64,000 bases of DNA from Aridibacter sp965216195 (GTDB taxonomy: Bacteria > Acidobacteriota > Blastocatellia > Pyrinomonadales > Pyrinomonadaceae). Each line of letters begins with the position of its first letter. The first letter of the stretch is position 1. The translations under genes and the position numbers were made by a program. Positions 9,306 through 17,374 of the stretch are shown here, in pieces. The notes under the pieces were generated by a model. The model was not told where the DNA came from, made no database searches, and saw only the letters and a program-made list of their open reading frames with translations. Location of the stretch: NCBI GenBank assembly GCA_965216195.1, contig OZ244151.1:1488001-1552000 (forward strand), given 5' to 3'.

Positions 9306-9493
9306 ATCGATAATTCGTCATTTATAACAAATACGCCTACACAATCCAACTTGACTCGCCAAACGGTTGGGTATATTTTTCAATAGGTGGAACGCTCCAT
9401 CGATATAGCCCCCCCAAAACTCGAAAACCTTATCTTGATCTGACAGTTTGCATCTGTCCAATTTGGGTGGTTGTTAAAATGTGGGAGGCAGTT

Positions 9494-9904
9494 ATGTCTC
9501 ATAATGACTCAAAAAGCGAGGTCGAATTAAGCGGCTCGGAGACAGTCGGGAGTGAAGCAAGTGAAGCGGATTGCGAATTTGAAGACGTCTCGATTACGTG
9601 TGTAGATTGCGAAGGCAAATTTGTCTGGAGTTGTGGGGAACAAACATTCTTTCGGGATAAAGGCCTCGAGAATCCTCCAAAACGTTGCAAACCCTGCAAG
9701 AATGCTAAAAATGAACGCATTAAAGCGATTGAAAATTCACAGTCTTGCGGGATGAGGCAGAAAATTGAGGTAGCTGTGGATTGCGCAAAATGTGGAGAAA
9801 ACACAACGGTTCCCTTTTATCCGTCACAAGGCAGACCCGTCTATTGCCGCTCATGTTACCTGGTACTTAACCCTCAAGTCCTGGAAAAAGATAAGCAAGA
9901 TTAG
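9494..9904 (+). CDS. Double zinc-ribbon protein
   Basis: 136 residues from an ATG preceded by GGAGG at a 5-base spacing, chosen over a GTG 27 bases upstream. An acidic N-terminus leads into a zinc ribbon, CVDC..FVWSCGEQTFF..CKPCKNAK (about 36-80), of the probable zinc-ribbon zf-trcl type. A second ribbon follows, CAKC..TTVPF..CRSC (about 98-128). Proteins of this layout are common in Chloroflexota and Acidobacteriota and are thought to be small nucleic-acid or cold-shock-associated factors, but the role is unproven. It is transcribed alone and ends facing three hairpins. Confidence 0.75.
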   Translation: MSHNDSKSEVELSGSETVGSEASEADCEFEDVSITCVDCEGKFVWSCGEQTFFRDKGLENPPKRCKPCKNAKNERIKAIENSQSCGMRQKIEVAVDCAKCGENTTVPFYPSQGRPVYCRSCYLVLNPQVLEKDKQD

Positions 9905-9982
9905 TTTTATTTTGGACGATTCCCTACGAAATGTCGCGTATAAAGGGATTCAGTTTTTGCGAACGTAGTTTAAAAATTAAAC

Positions 9983-10063
9983 GGGGCGACGTCTCCCACA
10001 CCGTCGCCCCTATGGTCACAAGTCCTCACCCCTCGTGACCAAACGTTCACCGGGGAGGTGAAC
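9983..10063. other. Three consecutive hairpins between convergent genes
   Basis: Three perfect stems lie end to end: GGGGCGAC/GTCGCCCC (9983-10010), GGTCAC/GTGACC (10014-10040) and GTTCACC/GGTGAAC (10045-10063). None has a U-run, so they are not textbook terminators, although they sit where a bidirectional terminator is expected. Confidence 0.6.
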
Positions 10064-10158
10064 ATTTGTGATTATGCATTTTTTCTTAAGAATTTGCAAC
10101 TGGATTATCCGCTGCAAAGCTTGAATATACGTACCTAAACTAATTAATCGCGCTACTT

Positions 10159-10380
10159 TTATTCTTCGGGCAACGCAAACCCCTTAACACTTTCGCGATC
10201 AATGCTCTTGAGATCGGAAAACCCAACGATCAACAACAGCCCAACAAGCGCAAGAGTCGCTAAAACATAAAGCAAGGCGATCTGCTCTAGGTAAATCAAA
10301 ATTCCGATCACAACGGCGACCGCGCAAAGCCACAAAAGTGCACTAGTTCTACGGCTAAATCTACTCTCTTTCTTACTCAT
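10159..10380 (-). CDS. Small two-helix membrane protein, function unknown
   Basis: 73 residues. A basic N-terminus (SKKESRFSRR) precedes two closely spaced transmembrane helices, LLWLCAVAVVIGILIYL (about 15-32) and LLYVLATLALVGLLLIVGF (about 35-54), and a short acidic cytoplasmic tail. Nothing identifies a family. It follows the polysaccharide export gene on the same strand with a 71-base gap and may belong to that envelope cluster. Confidence 0.55.
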   Translation of the reverse strand: MSKKESRFSRRTSALLWLCAVAVVIGILIYLEQIALLYVLATLALVGLLLIVGFSDLKSIDRESVKGFALPEE

Positions 10381-10451
10381 AATGGTTCAATCCAATAAAA
10401 AACTTGTTTAATATAGCTGATATTTCGGGTTTTTGCCACAGCGCGACATGA

Positions 10452-11543
10452 CTAATCAATTATCCGAAGCGGAAGAGGTTGCGTATTTTCACGAGCGTCC
10501 GGAATTTCGACAACAGGGGGGCGCTTGTTCTTTCTGCGCGTTTTACCCTCCACCTCGACGACGTCAAGTTTTAGTAAGGGAATATCGTCTTCCCTTCCAG
10601 CCTTAATTTCGTCCAGATTGGCGCTGAGGATTTTCGTGCCCGATTCAGTTCGACGGAAGATCGTAACACCGTCGGTCTTACCTCCCTTTGCTACTCCGCC
10701 CGAGGATGCAATCGCCCTACTCACCGTAAGCCCCTTTCGTAACAGCAATTTAGATGGGTTCACAACGGCACCAATGACATAGACGGGTTCGGCTTGAAGC
10801 ACGGTAATAATGTCACCATAATATATTTTTGGATTCGCCTTAGCCTTTCCTTTTAGGAGATCCGAGATCGAAACCGAAACTACATTCGAACCTCCCGACT
10901 TTTTCAGACTGACCGACTCCACTTTTGCCGTTCCAAAATCCGGTTTTCGCTGTAAAGCTTGCTTTTCTTGCTCGCCGACCGCACAGCTCGTACCTTTTTG
11001 ACGTATGATTTGAATTTTACCGCTCGCTTTATCCGTCACACCGCCAGCCAAAATAATCAATTCGCTTAGACGTACTTCACGTCGAATACGAAAACGAAAA
11101 GGTTTTTTCACCGCGCCGAAAAGTCTTGAAAGGGGGCGTTTTGAGCGGTCAACGATTCTTACGCTTACCTCTGGTTTTTTCAAAAACTTGCTATATCTTT
11201 CAGCAATCACCGATTCGAGTTCCGACGTGCTCAAACAAACTGCGTAAATCTCATCACCTGCAAACTTAAGTCCGCTCAAAAAACCTTCTGGTGTCAGACG
11301 TCCTCGCCAGTCATATTCGATGCTTCCTACTAGATCCACATCGATCAGATCCCCAAAGTGGATCAAATCGTCTGGCGACGTAGGTTGCGATTTCGGGGTT
11401 GTTTCTCTTGGCGATTCTTTTTGAGCGTCGGAAACTGGCGGTGTCTCAAATTTGAGCGGCTCTATTTGTGCGACAATGCTTGCCGGCATCAATAAAGCGA
11501 TAAGAAGAATCTGGGGACGTAAAAACTTCTTGTCGGGTATCAT
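10452..11543 (-). CDS. Polysaccharide export protein (Wza-like, SLBB domains)
   Basis: 363 residues with an N-terminal signal peptide (LLIALLMPASIVAQ). The polysaccharide-export domain begins at SPDDLIHFGDLIDVDLVG (about 56-75) and reads on through PEVSVRIVDRSK. Two SLBB-type modules follow: RREVRLSELIILAGGVTD, and PVYVIGAVVNPSKLLLRKG with VSRAIASSGGVAKGG. Such proteins form or line the outer-membrane channel for capsule or exopolysaccharide export. No Wzc-type kinase or glycosyltransferases are adjacent, so the exported polymer is unknown. It is followed by a small membrane protein and preceded by two genes of unknown function on the same strand. Confidence 0.82.
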   Translation of the reverse strand: MIPDKKFLRPQILLIALLMPASIVAQIEPLKFETPPVSDAQKESPRETTPKSQPTSPDDLIHFGDLIDVDLVGSIEYDWRGRLTPEGFLSGLKFAGDEIYAVCLSTSELESVIAERYSKFLKKPEVSVRIVDRSKRPLSRLFGAVKKPFRFRIRREVRLSELIILAGGVTDKASGKIQIIRQKGTSCAVGEQEKQALQRKPDFGTAKVESVSLKKSGGSNVVSVSISDLLKGKAKANPKIYYGDIITVLQAEPVYVIGAVVNPSKLLLRKGLTVSRAIASSGGVAKGGKTDGVTIFRRTESGTKILSANLDEIKAGREDDIPLLKLDVVEVEGKTRRKNKRPPVVEIPDARENTQPLPLRIID

Positions 11544-11564
11544 AGCTTAAACCACAAAGCTTAA

Positions 11565-11810
11565 TCAGTAAGTTCCAGCACCCTTGGCTTTAACCTTCGG
11601 GTGATTTGCCTCAGGCTTTTTTGAGCGCGACCTCGGCGGTTTGGGTCTGGATCTACCGAGCGTTCCGGGTACAGCAAAACCTGTAAAAACCCAGTTACAG
11701 TTGTCACAAAGCAAGTTAAATCTACAAAATATTTTTTTTATCAACGGCGTTGGCCGATAGCCGGAGCGTATACGCCTACTCGCGCATCGCGGACACTTTT
11801 GACTTATCAT
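11565..11810 (-). CDS. Small zinc-ribbon protein with basic tail
   Basis: 81 residues. Two CxxC knuckles (CPRCASRR at 6-13 and CDNCNWVF at 35-42) make a zinc ribbon. A proline, lysine and arginine-rich tail follows (RSRPKPPRSRSKKP), as in many nucleic-acid-binding or membrane-tethered small proteins. Its start overlaps the stop of the preceding gene by four bases, a sign of translational coupling. I do not recognise a specific family. Confidence 0.6.
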   Translation of the reverse strand: MISQKCPRCASRRIRSGYRPTPLIKKIFCRFNLLCDNCNWVFTGFAVPGTLGRSRPKPPRSRSKKPEANHPKVKAKGAGTY

Positions 11811-12814
11811 TGCTTCCTATCCTCCAGATCGTCAGGTTTGTAATTTTTCATCTGGGTGGAATCCTCAGCCTGTCTTCGCAAGCCTTCGATCCTTGAGTTA
11901 ATATCTTCCGCTATCTTATCCATCTCTGCGGATCGTTCTTCTCTTCTCGCGAGAAAATAGAGCGCATCTTTGTAGCTATTAATCGCAAAACCATAATCCT
12001 TTGTTTTGGTAGCTTTCTCAGCTTTTGCGATCTTATCAGAAATCTGTGAAGAAGCGATAATCTCTTTTACAACCTCGGCAGACTCAGTAAGTTTCTTTTC
12101 ATTGGGGTAAAAATGTATTGCCGAATTTAATACATCTAGAGCTTTCTCAGCATTTTCGATTTTCGCGTCAATTGTATCACAAATCTGGGCTTCCCGTGTA
12201 TAAACACCGGACTCCACAGCAGCCCAGGTAAGCAAGTGATACCGGTGAAGCTCCTTTACTCGCCTGCGTCCACGCCGAAGCGAACCAAGCCGTGGAGAAC
12301 TGATTGCAATATTTGTAAGCTCGCTGGCTGTAAGTTTTAGATACTCCTCGCAAACTTCAAAAACCTCCAAATGAACATCCGGAACCTCCCTTAGCGTCCG
12401 CGCAGCTTTCGATTTTCGCTCTATCTCATCGAGTATTATCGCATTCTGCTCACGCGTAAGCTTGCCTTTTTGACTCCGCTTCGTTCCCTGACCAACACTG
12501 CTAAGGTTGCTATCAAGTCTGCGACTGGCGGCTAAATACCTCATCCTCGCCTTTTTCAGTACGACTTCACGCAGCCAAACCGAGATGATTAGTAGAACAC
12601 TCGATATGATGCCAGCCGGTATCCAAGGGGTGCCTCCATTGGCATCGCTCAAAACCCACCAAACAAGAAAAAACGCGGCAATCGTTATCGCAACTGCCAA
12701 TAAATAGTAGCTTCCGGCCGGTAGCCAAAAGGGTCTTCGCTGCGGACGAACCCCGGCATCCGGGTTACCGCCCAATCTTCGCTGTTGTAGTCTGCTGTGT
12801 GGTTTCCTAACCAA
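11807..12814 (-). CDS. Membrane protein with cytoplasmic helical repeat domain, unknown function
   Basis: 335 residues. A basic N-terminus is followed by two transmembrane helices (about 33-52 and 66-84), then a long charged helical region. The C-terminal part, EKALDVLNSAIHFYPNEKKL and YGFAINSYKDALYFL, reads like two degenerate TPR-type helices. It overlaps the downstream zinc-ribbon gene by four bases, so the two are co-translated. The pair sits upstream of the polysaccharide export gene. No family is recognised, and a scaffold role is only a guess. Confidence 0.55.
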   Translation of the reverse strand: MVRKPHSRLQQRRLGGNPDAGVRPQRRPFWLPAGSYYLLAVAITIAAFFLVWWVLSDANGGTPWIPAGIISSVLLIISVWLREVVLKKARMRYLAASRRLDSNLSSVGQGTKRSQKGKLTREQNAIILDEIERKSKAARTLREVPDVHLEVFEVCEEYLKLTASELTNIAISSPRLGSLRRGRRRVKELHRYHLLTWAAVESGVYTREAQICDTIDAKIENAEKALDVLNSAIHFYPNEKKLTESAEVVKEIIASSQISDKIAKAEKATKTKDYGFAINSYKDALYFLARREERSAEMDKIAEDINSRIEGLRRQAEDSTQMKNYKPDDLEDRKQ

Positions 12815-12896
12815 AGAAGTCTCCCTGCTCAGCTAACTAAACACCTAATCTTCCAGCGATTTCAATCTAAATCGCCTAGCTATGCTGAGCTCAGAC

Positions 12897-13670
12897 CTAC
12901 CAATCGTAACACTTTCCAACTTCCAAAACCCTTAAATTCGGGACGACGGAATCCGACAGCTCTCCCCGAATTTCCTCATGATACATAGGCTTTAGGTTGA
13001 TGACGTAGATCGGGCAATCTATGTGACCAAATTTGTCGAGCTCTTCGTTTAAACGCTTAGGCGTCATGTGATGTGAAATTTGGGCAAGTTCATCCAAGCG
13101 ATTCGGAAAGGCACATTCAATCAAAAGCCCATCCAAATCAGATTCGTCGTTAACGACGTCCCAGAAGTTTTCCATCTCCGAAGTATCGCCCGAGAAAGCA
13201 AATTTGGTTTTCCCGTCTGAAACCACAAAGCCAACCGCAGGAACTTTGTGGTTGACCTCAACCGCCTTAACCGTAATGTGCTCGACCTCGAATTCCCTAC
13301 CAATTTCAAACGGACAGTACTTCAAAACTACACCGTTTTCGTTTTCCAATTCCGCAAAGTCAGGGTACAGATCCCAATTGAAAATATCCTCGCGAAGGAT
13401 TTTTATCACTTCATTCGAAGCGTAAATTTCAACCGGCCTGGCTATACTCGCAAAGAGATCATCAATAAAAAGCGGCAATCCAGCGACGTGATCGATATGA
13501 GCGTGAGTCAAAATAACGTCTCGTATTTGCTTTTTCTGAGTCAGGCTCGTCGACATTGCGAGACTTCCCGCATCAAGTGCGATCCGATCATCGATCACAA
13601 AACACGAAAGGTGCTGCTTTTGCGTGACAACACCGTCTTCGATAGTACTTGGAAGTAATTCAAACTTCAT
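12897..13670 (-). CDS. MBL-fold hydrolase, class II cyclic-nucleotide phosphodiesterase-like
   Basis: 257 residues. The zinc motif THAHIDHVAGLP (about 55-66) is the metallo-beta-lactamase HxHxDH box, and FAFSGDTSEMENFW (about 155-168) carries the bridging aspartate. A late His sits in ISHHMTPKRL. THAHxDHxxGLP plus the length fit class II 3',5'-cAMP phosphodiesterases (PDE1/CpdP), which hydrolyse cyclic nucleotides. A related MBL role such as RNase Z-like processing is less likely, since the flexible arm is absent. It lies 16 bases downstream of the SDR gene on the same strand, suggesting an operon. Confidence 0.72.
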   Translation of the reverse strand: MKFELLPSTIEDGVVTQKQHLSCFVIDDRIALDAGSLAMSTSLTQKKQIRDVILTHAHIDHVAGLPLFIDDLFASIARPVEIYASNEVIKILREDIFNWDLYPDFAELENENGVVLKYCPFEIGREFEVEHITVKAVEVNHKVPAVGFVVSDGKTKFAFSGDTSEMENFWDVVNDESDLDGLLIECAFPNRLDELAQISHHMTPKRLNEELDKFGHIDCPIYVINLKPMYHEEIRGELSDSVVPNLRVLEVGKCYDW

Positions 13671-13686
13671 TTAATTCTTAAGCTAG

Positions 13687-14448
13687 CTATCTGGCGCAAG
13701 TTTGAGCGCGCCCACCGTCAATTTCATAAGTTGCGCCGGTTATCCAGGCGGCTTCGTCTGACGCCAAAAAATAAATCAGATCCGCTACTTCCTCCGGCTT
13801 ACCTGCCCTTCCAATCGGATGCGTGTCTTTCGAATGTTCCAGAAACGCTTCGTAATCTGCTCCTGACATCCCGCCACGCTTATGAAGATTCGTAACGACG
13901 ACCCCTGGATTTACCGCATTTACACGAATATCCTTTGATGCTAATTCGAGTGCCGAGCAACGGGTCATCTGATCGAGCCCAGCTTTTGAAACACAATAGG
14001 CGAGAACGTTTGGAAAAGCGCGCGAGCCGGCGACGCTCGAAACATTGACGATGTTACCTTTTGTCTTTTCAAGATGCGGCACACACTCCTTTGTTAGATA
14101 AAAGACTGAGCGCAGATTTATCTCCATCATTTCATCCCAGTCGCTTAAACCGGTGTCAAAAATACTACCATTCCCGATTATTCCTGCAGAATTTACAAGA
14201 ATGTCGATCTGTCCAAACTGATCCAAAGCCTCAGATACGAGCCGCTCGACCCCGTCGGTATCCCGCAAATCGGCGGTTATCTTTTCAATCTCTCCACTCA
14301 ACCCGCTCGCCGCTTCTACAAGCTTTTCGAGCGCATCTTCATTTCTACCAACCGCCGCCACTTTCACCCCATTTTCCGCAAACTTTTGCGAAGCGGCGTA
14401 TCCGATACCGGAGCTGGCCCCCGTAATCACTGCAACTTTATCTCTCAT
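13687..14448 (-). CDS. Short-chain dehydrogenase/reductase (classical SDR)
   Basis: 253 residues, the usual length. The cofactor motif is TGASSGIG (9-16), followed by NSAGIIGNGS (NAG-like), the catalytic serine in NVSSVAG and the YCVSK motif (Tyr-x-x-x-Lys). The end GATYEIDGGRA is typical of the family. RN after the third strand suggests NADP(H) preference. The substrate cannot be read from the sequence. A FabG role in fatty acid synthesis is possible but there are no fab neighbours. It is probably co-transcribed with the downstream MBL hydrolase. Confidence 0.88.
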   Translation of the reverse strand: MRDKVAVITGASSGIGYAASQKFAENGVKVAAVGRNEDALEKLVEAASGLSGEIEKITADLRDTDGVERLVSEALDQFGQIDILVNSAGIIGNGSIFDTGLSDWDEMMEINLRSVFYLTKECVPHLEKTKGNIVNVSSVAGSRAFPNVLAYCVSKAGLDQMTRCSALELASKDIRVNAVNPGVVVTNLHKRGGMSGADYEAFLEHSKDTHPIGRAGKPEEVADLIYFLASDEAAWITGATYEIDGGRAQTCAR

Positions 14449-14530
14449 TTATTCGACGGTCCCATCCCATTTCTTTTGCGTTCAAACAATCCGCGATGTT
14501 AATATCTCGAGCATTTTTTTTCAAATAAAC

Positions 14531-14569
14531 AAAAAAGTGAACAGCCAAATTCAGCTGTTCACTTTTTTT
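14531..14569 (-). terminator. Rho-independent terminator
   Basis: GTGAACAGC pairs perfectly with GCTGTTCAC and is flanked by A-runs and T-runs on both sides, so it can work in either direction. It lies just downstream of the 72-residue gene on the minus strand and upstream of the SDR gene, insulating the two. Confidence 0.85.
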
Positions 14570-14596
14570 AACTTAACTAAAAGGCTCTCGCGCCAA

Positions 14597-14815
14597 TTAG
14601 GCTGAATCCGTTTGAGGTTGAGCCGGAAGCAGAGTTTCAATTGCCTGCTTGGTTTCCTCCCTTTTCCGGTGCTGGAATTCATTTACCCAGCTTGAAACGT
14701 TTGAAACCACTTCCCTGGCTGCCTCTTTTTTTAATCTTGCCTCGTTTTTCACGACCTTTCTTACTGCTTTAAGGTCCTTCTTTTTCACAATTTTTATTTT
14801 TGCCTTATCTTTCAT
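14597..14815 (-). CDS. Small highly charged helical protein, unknown function
   Basis: 72 residues, rich in Lys, Glu and Arg (KIKIVKKKDLKAVRKVVKNE), predicted to be mostly helical, with no membrane segment or cysteine. Its own terminator follows within 30 bases, and a perfect 8-base inverted repeat lies 49 bases upstream of the start, so it looks like a separate, possibly regulated transcription unit. Basic helical proteins of this size can be nucleic-acid-binding or ribosome-associated, but nothing here identifies a family. Confidence 0.6.
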   Translation of the reverse strand: MKDKAKIKIVKKKDLKAVRKVVKNEARLKKEAAREVVSNVSSWVNEFQHRKREETKQAIETLLPAQPQTDSA

Positions 14816-14863
14816 TATGTATTCCCCTTGTATATGTATGATTATCCGTATTATTGCTTAGAC

Positions 14864-14886
14864 TCGACTTTCTATTCCAAAGTCGA
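14864..14886. promoter_or_regulatory. Perfect 8-7-8 inverted repeat (TCGACTTT / AAAGTCGA)
   Basis: The dyad lies 49 bases upstream of the 72-residue minus-strand gene, in a 326-base AT-rich gap that otherwise holds nothing recognisable. It has no U-run and may be an operator. Confidence 0.35.
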
Positions 14887-15141
14887 AAAATATTCGCATT
14901 TTTTAATGCCTAATTCCAAGACGCAGAAAGTATTCACTTTTGCCATTCCCGTAATTTTCGCATTCTGCAAATATCCCAAATCAAATTTCGCGATTTGCTA
15001 ATAAATCGTACGGCCAATGTTTTTCTTTTGTTCAAACTTTTTTTCACTCTCAGCCCGATTTTTGCCTGCTCAAATTAACGAACGAATTGTCCTGGAAATT
15101 CTTGCATCTTTTAGGCACACCTTTTGCTGCTGCAAATAGCA

Positions 15142-15909
15142 ATGAACATCCTTGACGCAACTATCATTTATTTGGCATGCGGCACTCCTTTCGGCGTCTA
15201 TTTCTTACTTAAAAATCGTTCGGTGAATTTCTCGACCGGAATTCAGTCGTTTTTCATCGCTGTGTTTTGGATTCCCTTCGCTCTTTTATTGTGTTGGAAA
15301 CGCGTTACAAAAGAGTTAACAAAATCCGACATCTCTGAAAAATCTGAAGCTTCTACTTCTAACGGAGATCATACTCTGGAGGGGCTGAAACGCCGGCTGG
15401 AACTTCATTTACCAAAAAGAAACTCGTCACAAATGCTGTTCGAGTTGCGAGAGGCCACAGAACGCTACGAAGGTTTAACTCTCGCACTAAATGAAAAATC
15501 TGATTCCGAAACGTTTGCAAACACAGAGCTCATTTCGATTCTGAATCACAATAACCCTGATCTCGCATCGATCTGCTTTAACCGGCGAAATAGCGCGAAA
15601 TTGCGAGTCCATCAAAAAAAGGCACGCAACGAATTTCACGCCGAGATATCTCGCTTATCTGAGCTAACCGAAAACCCAGGGAAACTTGCCGAAGACGTAA
15701 CGGAGTTTGTTCGTCTGCTAGATGACAAGGGAGGACTCGCCGCTATTGGAGCAATTACCGAAAAACTTTCGCGAGTAAATGCTCTTAAACCCGTCAACTC
15801 AGTGGAGAAAAAAGAATGGAACATCGAAAAACAACCACAATCAACCCCCGACCGGAAAACCCAATTGGAATCCCTAGCGGCGACGGCGAATTCTCACAAA
15901 CAAGGTTAG
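15142..15909 (+). CDS. Membrane-anchored protein with cytoplasmic helical domain, unknown function
   Basis: About 255 residues from an ATG; a TTG 18 bases upstream is possible. Two N-terminal transmembrane helices (about 4-22 and 36-54) precede a long hydrophilic region with heptad-like character (LKRRLELHLPKRNSSQMLFELREATERY and ISRLSELTENPGKLAEDVTEFVRLL). No enzyme motif is visible. Its last 94 bases overlap a 58-codon ORF in another frame, which in turn overlaps the next membrane gene. The three look like a translationally coupled unit. Confidence 0.6.
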   Translation: MNILDATIIYLACGTPFGVYFLLKNRSVNFSTGIQSFFIAVFWIPFALLLCWKRVTKELTKSDISEKSEASTSNGDHTLEGLKRRLELHLPKRNSSQMLFELREATERYEGLTLALNEKSDSETFANTELISILNHNNPDLASICFNRRNSAKLRVHQKKARNEFHAEISRLSELTENPGKLAEDVTEFVRLLDDKGGLAAIGAITEKLSRVNALKPVNSVEKKEWNIEKQPQSTPDRKTQLESLAATANSHKQG

Positions 15910-15992
15910 ACCTTCTTCTATCAGCAAACGCGGAATACCTAAAAGAGAAGCACCTGTTCGCTTCCGATGAAGAGAACTCCGAGCCGATTTGA
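15816..15992 (+). CDS. Small overlapping ORF, 58 residues, unknown
   Basis: The ATG follows GGAGAAAAAAGA, a good ribosome-binding site. The ORF begins inside the end of the upstream gene in a different frame, and its TGA shares one base with the ATG of the next gene (TGATG). The protein (MEHRKTTTINPRPENPIG...) is hydrophilic with no recognised motif. The strong SD and the exact stop-start overlap argue for a real linker gene. The overlap with a longer ORF argues for caution. Confidence 0.45.
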   Translation: MEHRKTTTINPRPENPIGIPSGDGEFSQTRLDLLLSANAEYLKEKHLFASDEENSEPI

Positions 15993-16480
15993 TGGAGCGT
16001 CCTTTGACGGCCGCAGAGGCGTTTTCCCGTTTCGGACTGGTTTTGGGTATTTTCCCGCCGGCGGCGTTTTTCGCCAACATTTTGTTTGACACACACAATA
16101 TCGAGACCTTTGTCTTAGTACTTTTTCTACTCACAAACGCAGGTGCTACAGTAGGAGCTTACTTCAGCGGTAAGATGATAGGAAGAATGACTTTGCATTT
16201 TGAAAAACGCTCCTGGTCCGCAATGCTGCTTGTCACACCATTAATCGGTATCCTTTGGGGAATAATATCTGGAGCAGCAGGCGGAGTTTTTTTACTTGTG
16301 TTTGGTGCATTTTTTGGAGCTATAATCGGCGGAACCGTTGGAGCTATTGCACTTCCGATTTTCGCGGTCTTCCATAGACTTCTCAAAGCGGGTGACAAAA
16401 TTGAAGAAAAAGAGTTCTTTCCAATTGCGTTTGGCATTAGCCTCGGGATTTCAGCCTTTATTTTGAGCATTCCCAACTAG
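15992..16480 (+). CDS. Polytopic membrane protein, unknown function
   Basis: 162 residues with about five hydrophobic segments. The glycine-rich one, IISGAAGGVFLLVFGAFFGA followed by IIGGTVGAIAL, resembles the glycine-zipper helices of small membrane proteins. The ATG at 15992 overlaps the stop of the 58-residue ORF, giving translational coupling. No family is recognised. A short spacer with an inverted repeat (GTTACGGAA ... TTCCGTAAC, about 16481-16550) separates it from the next gene. Confidence 0.6.
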   Translation: MERPLTAAEAFSRFGLVLGIFPPAAFFANILFDTHNIETFVLVLFLLTNAGATVGAYFSGKMIGRMTLHFEKRSWSAMLLVTPLIGILWGIISGAAGGVFLLVFGAFFGAIIGGTVGAIALPIFAVFHRLLKAGDKIEEKEFFPIAFGISLGISAFILSIPN

Positions 16481-16582
16481 TTACGGAAGAATTAAAATAC
16501 ATGGCCGTTTCCTAAATTGTTACCTTAATTTCACTATTCCGTAACACCTTCGTAACAAGTTTTTCGTTAAAATTGATAGCGT

Positions 16583-17251
16583 ATGAATAAATATTTAATA
16601 TTTCTGACCACACTTCTTTTATTTTCGTCCTTTACCATCGCCCAAACCGATGATGACGACACCCAATTCTGGAATGAAACAACGCTCGAATTCCCGCTTG
16701 ATCGCGACAATAAAAAATTGAGTGGAATCTTAATTGGTAATCTGCGCGTCGTTGACGACATCAGCGATCCATCTGACAGACGAATCGGGTTTGCGGTTAA
16801 GTATAAGGCAAGAAAGAATCTAACAATTCAGCCTAGCTATATATTCCGCAATCAAGGTCGTTCAGGACCAGATCGATACGAACACCGCTTCAGGCTAGAC
16901 ATTACACCGAAGAAAAGTTTTAAGAATTTTTCTGTGGAAAACCGAAGTCGTTTTGAGCACAGGCTAAAGACCGGCGGGCGAGACGACGACACATTTTACC
17001 GAAATCGTACGAAGTTCAAGATACCGGTTAAAGATGATGATAAAACTCTGTTTACTCCTTTCGTTTCAAACGATACCTATTTCGATCTGCAAAACCCGAG
17101 GGTTCATCGAAACGACACGGTAGGCGGAATAAGTAAGAAGTTTACAAAGAATTTTACGACCGTCTTCTTTTATCAATATCGAAGAAATTTTCAATCAAGT
17201 ACGAAACACATAAACGTTATCGGAGTTAATTTTAAATTTAAGGTTGACTAG
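16583..17251 (+). CDS. DUF2490-type outer-membrane beta-barrel protein
   Basis: 222 residues with a signal peptide (about 1-20, ending TIAQ). The mature part has alternating hydrophobic strands and ends in an aromatic beta strand. Blocks such as FWNETTLEFPLDRD, PSYIFRNQGRSGPDRYEHRF, VENRSRFEHRL and FFYQYRRNFQ match the DUF2490 family of small barrels, whose function is unknown and which are often seen in Bacteroidota and Acidobacteriota. It has its own promoter region and a terminator-like hairpin about 40 bases downstream. Confidence 0.75.
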   Translation: MNKYLIFLTTLLLFSSFTIAQTDDDDTQFWNETTLEFPLDRDNKKLSGILIGNLRVVDDISDPSDRRIGFAVKYKARKNLTIQPSYIFRNQGRSGPDRYEHRFRLDITPKKSFKNFSVENRSRFEHRLKTGGRDDDTFYRNRTKFKIPVKDDDKTLFTPFVSNDTYFDLQNPRVHRNDTVGGISKKFTKNFTTVFFYQYRRNFQSSTKHINVIGVNFKFKVD

Positions 17252-17292
17252 TTCATCCCTCACTTTTTTCAAAGAAAATGGAATCGTTTAAT

Positions 17293-17322
17293 TTGGGACG
17301 CGAGTAGCGCCCTTTTTTTTGC
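17293..17322 (+). terminator. Probable terminator after the DUF2490 gene
   Basis: A GC-rich imperfect hairpin (GGGACGC / GCGCCC with a one-base bulge) is followed at once by eight T residues, 42 bases after the stop. Confidence 0.55.
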
Positions 17323-17374
17323 TTCGCGACCCAGGCGACAGATAAATGTGGAATTGGATAAAATGTAGTTTGCG

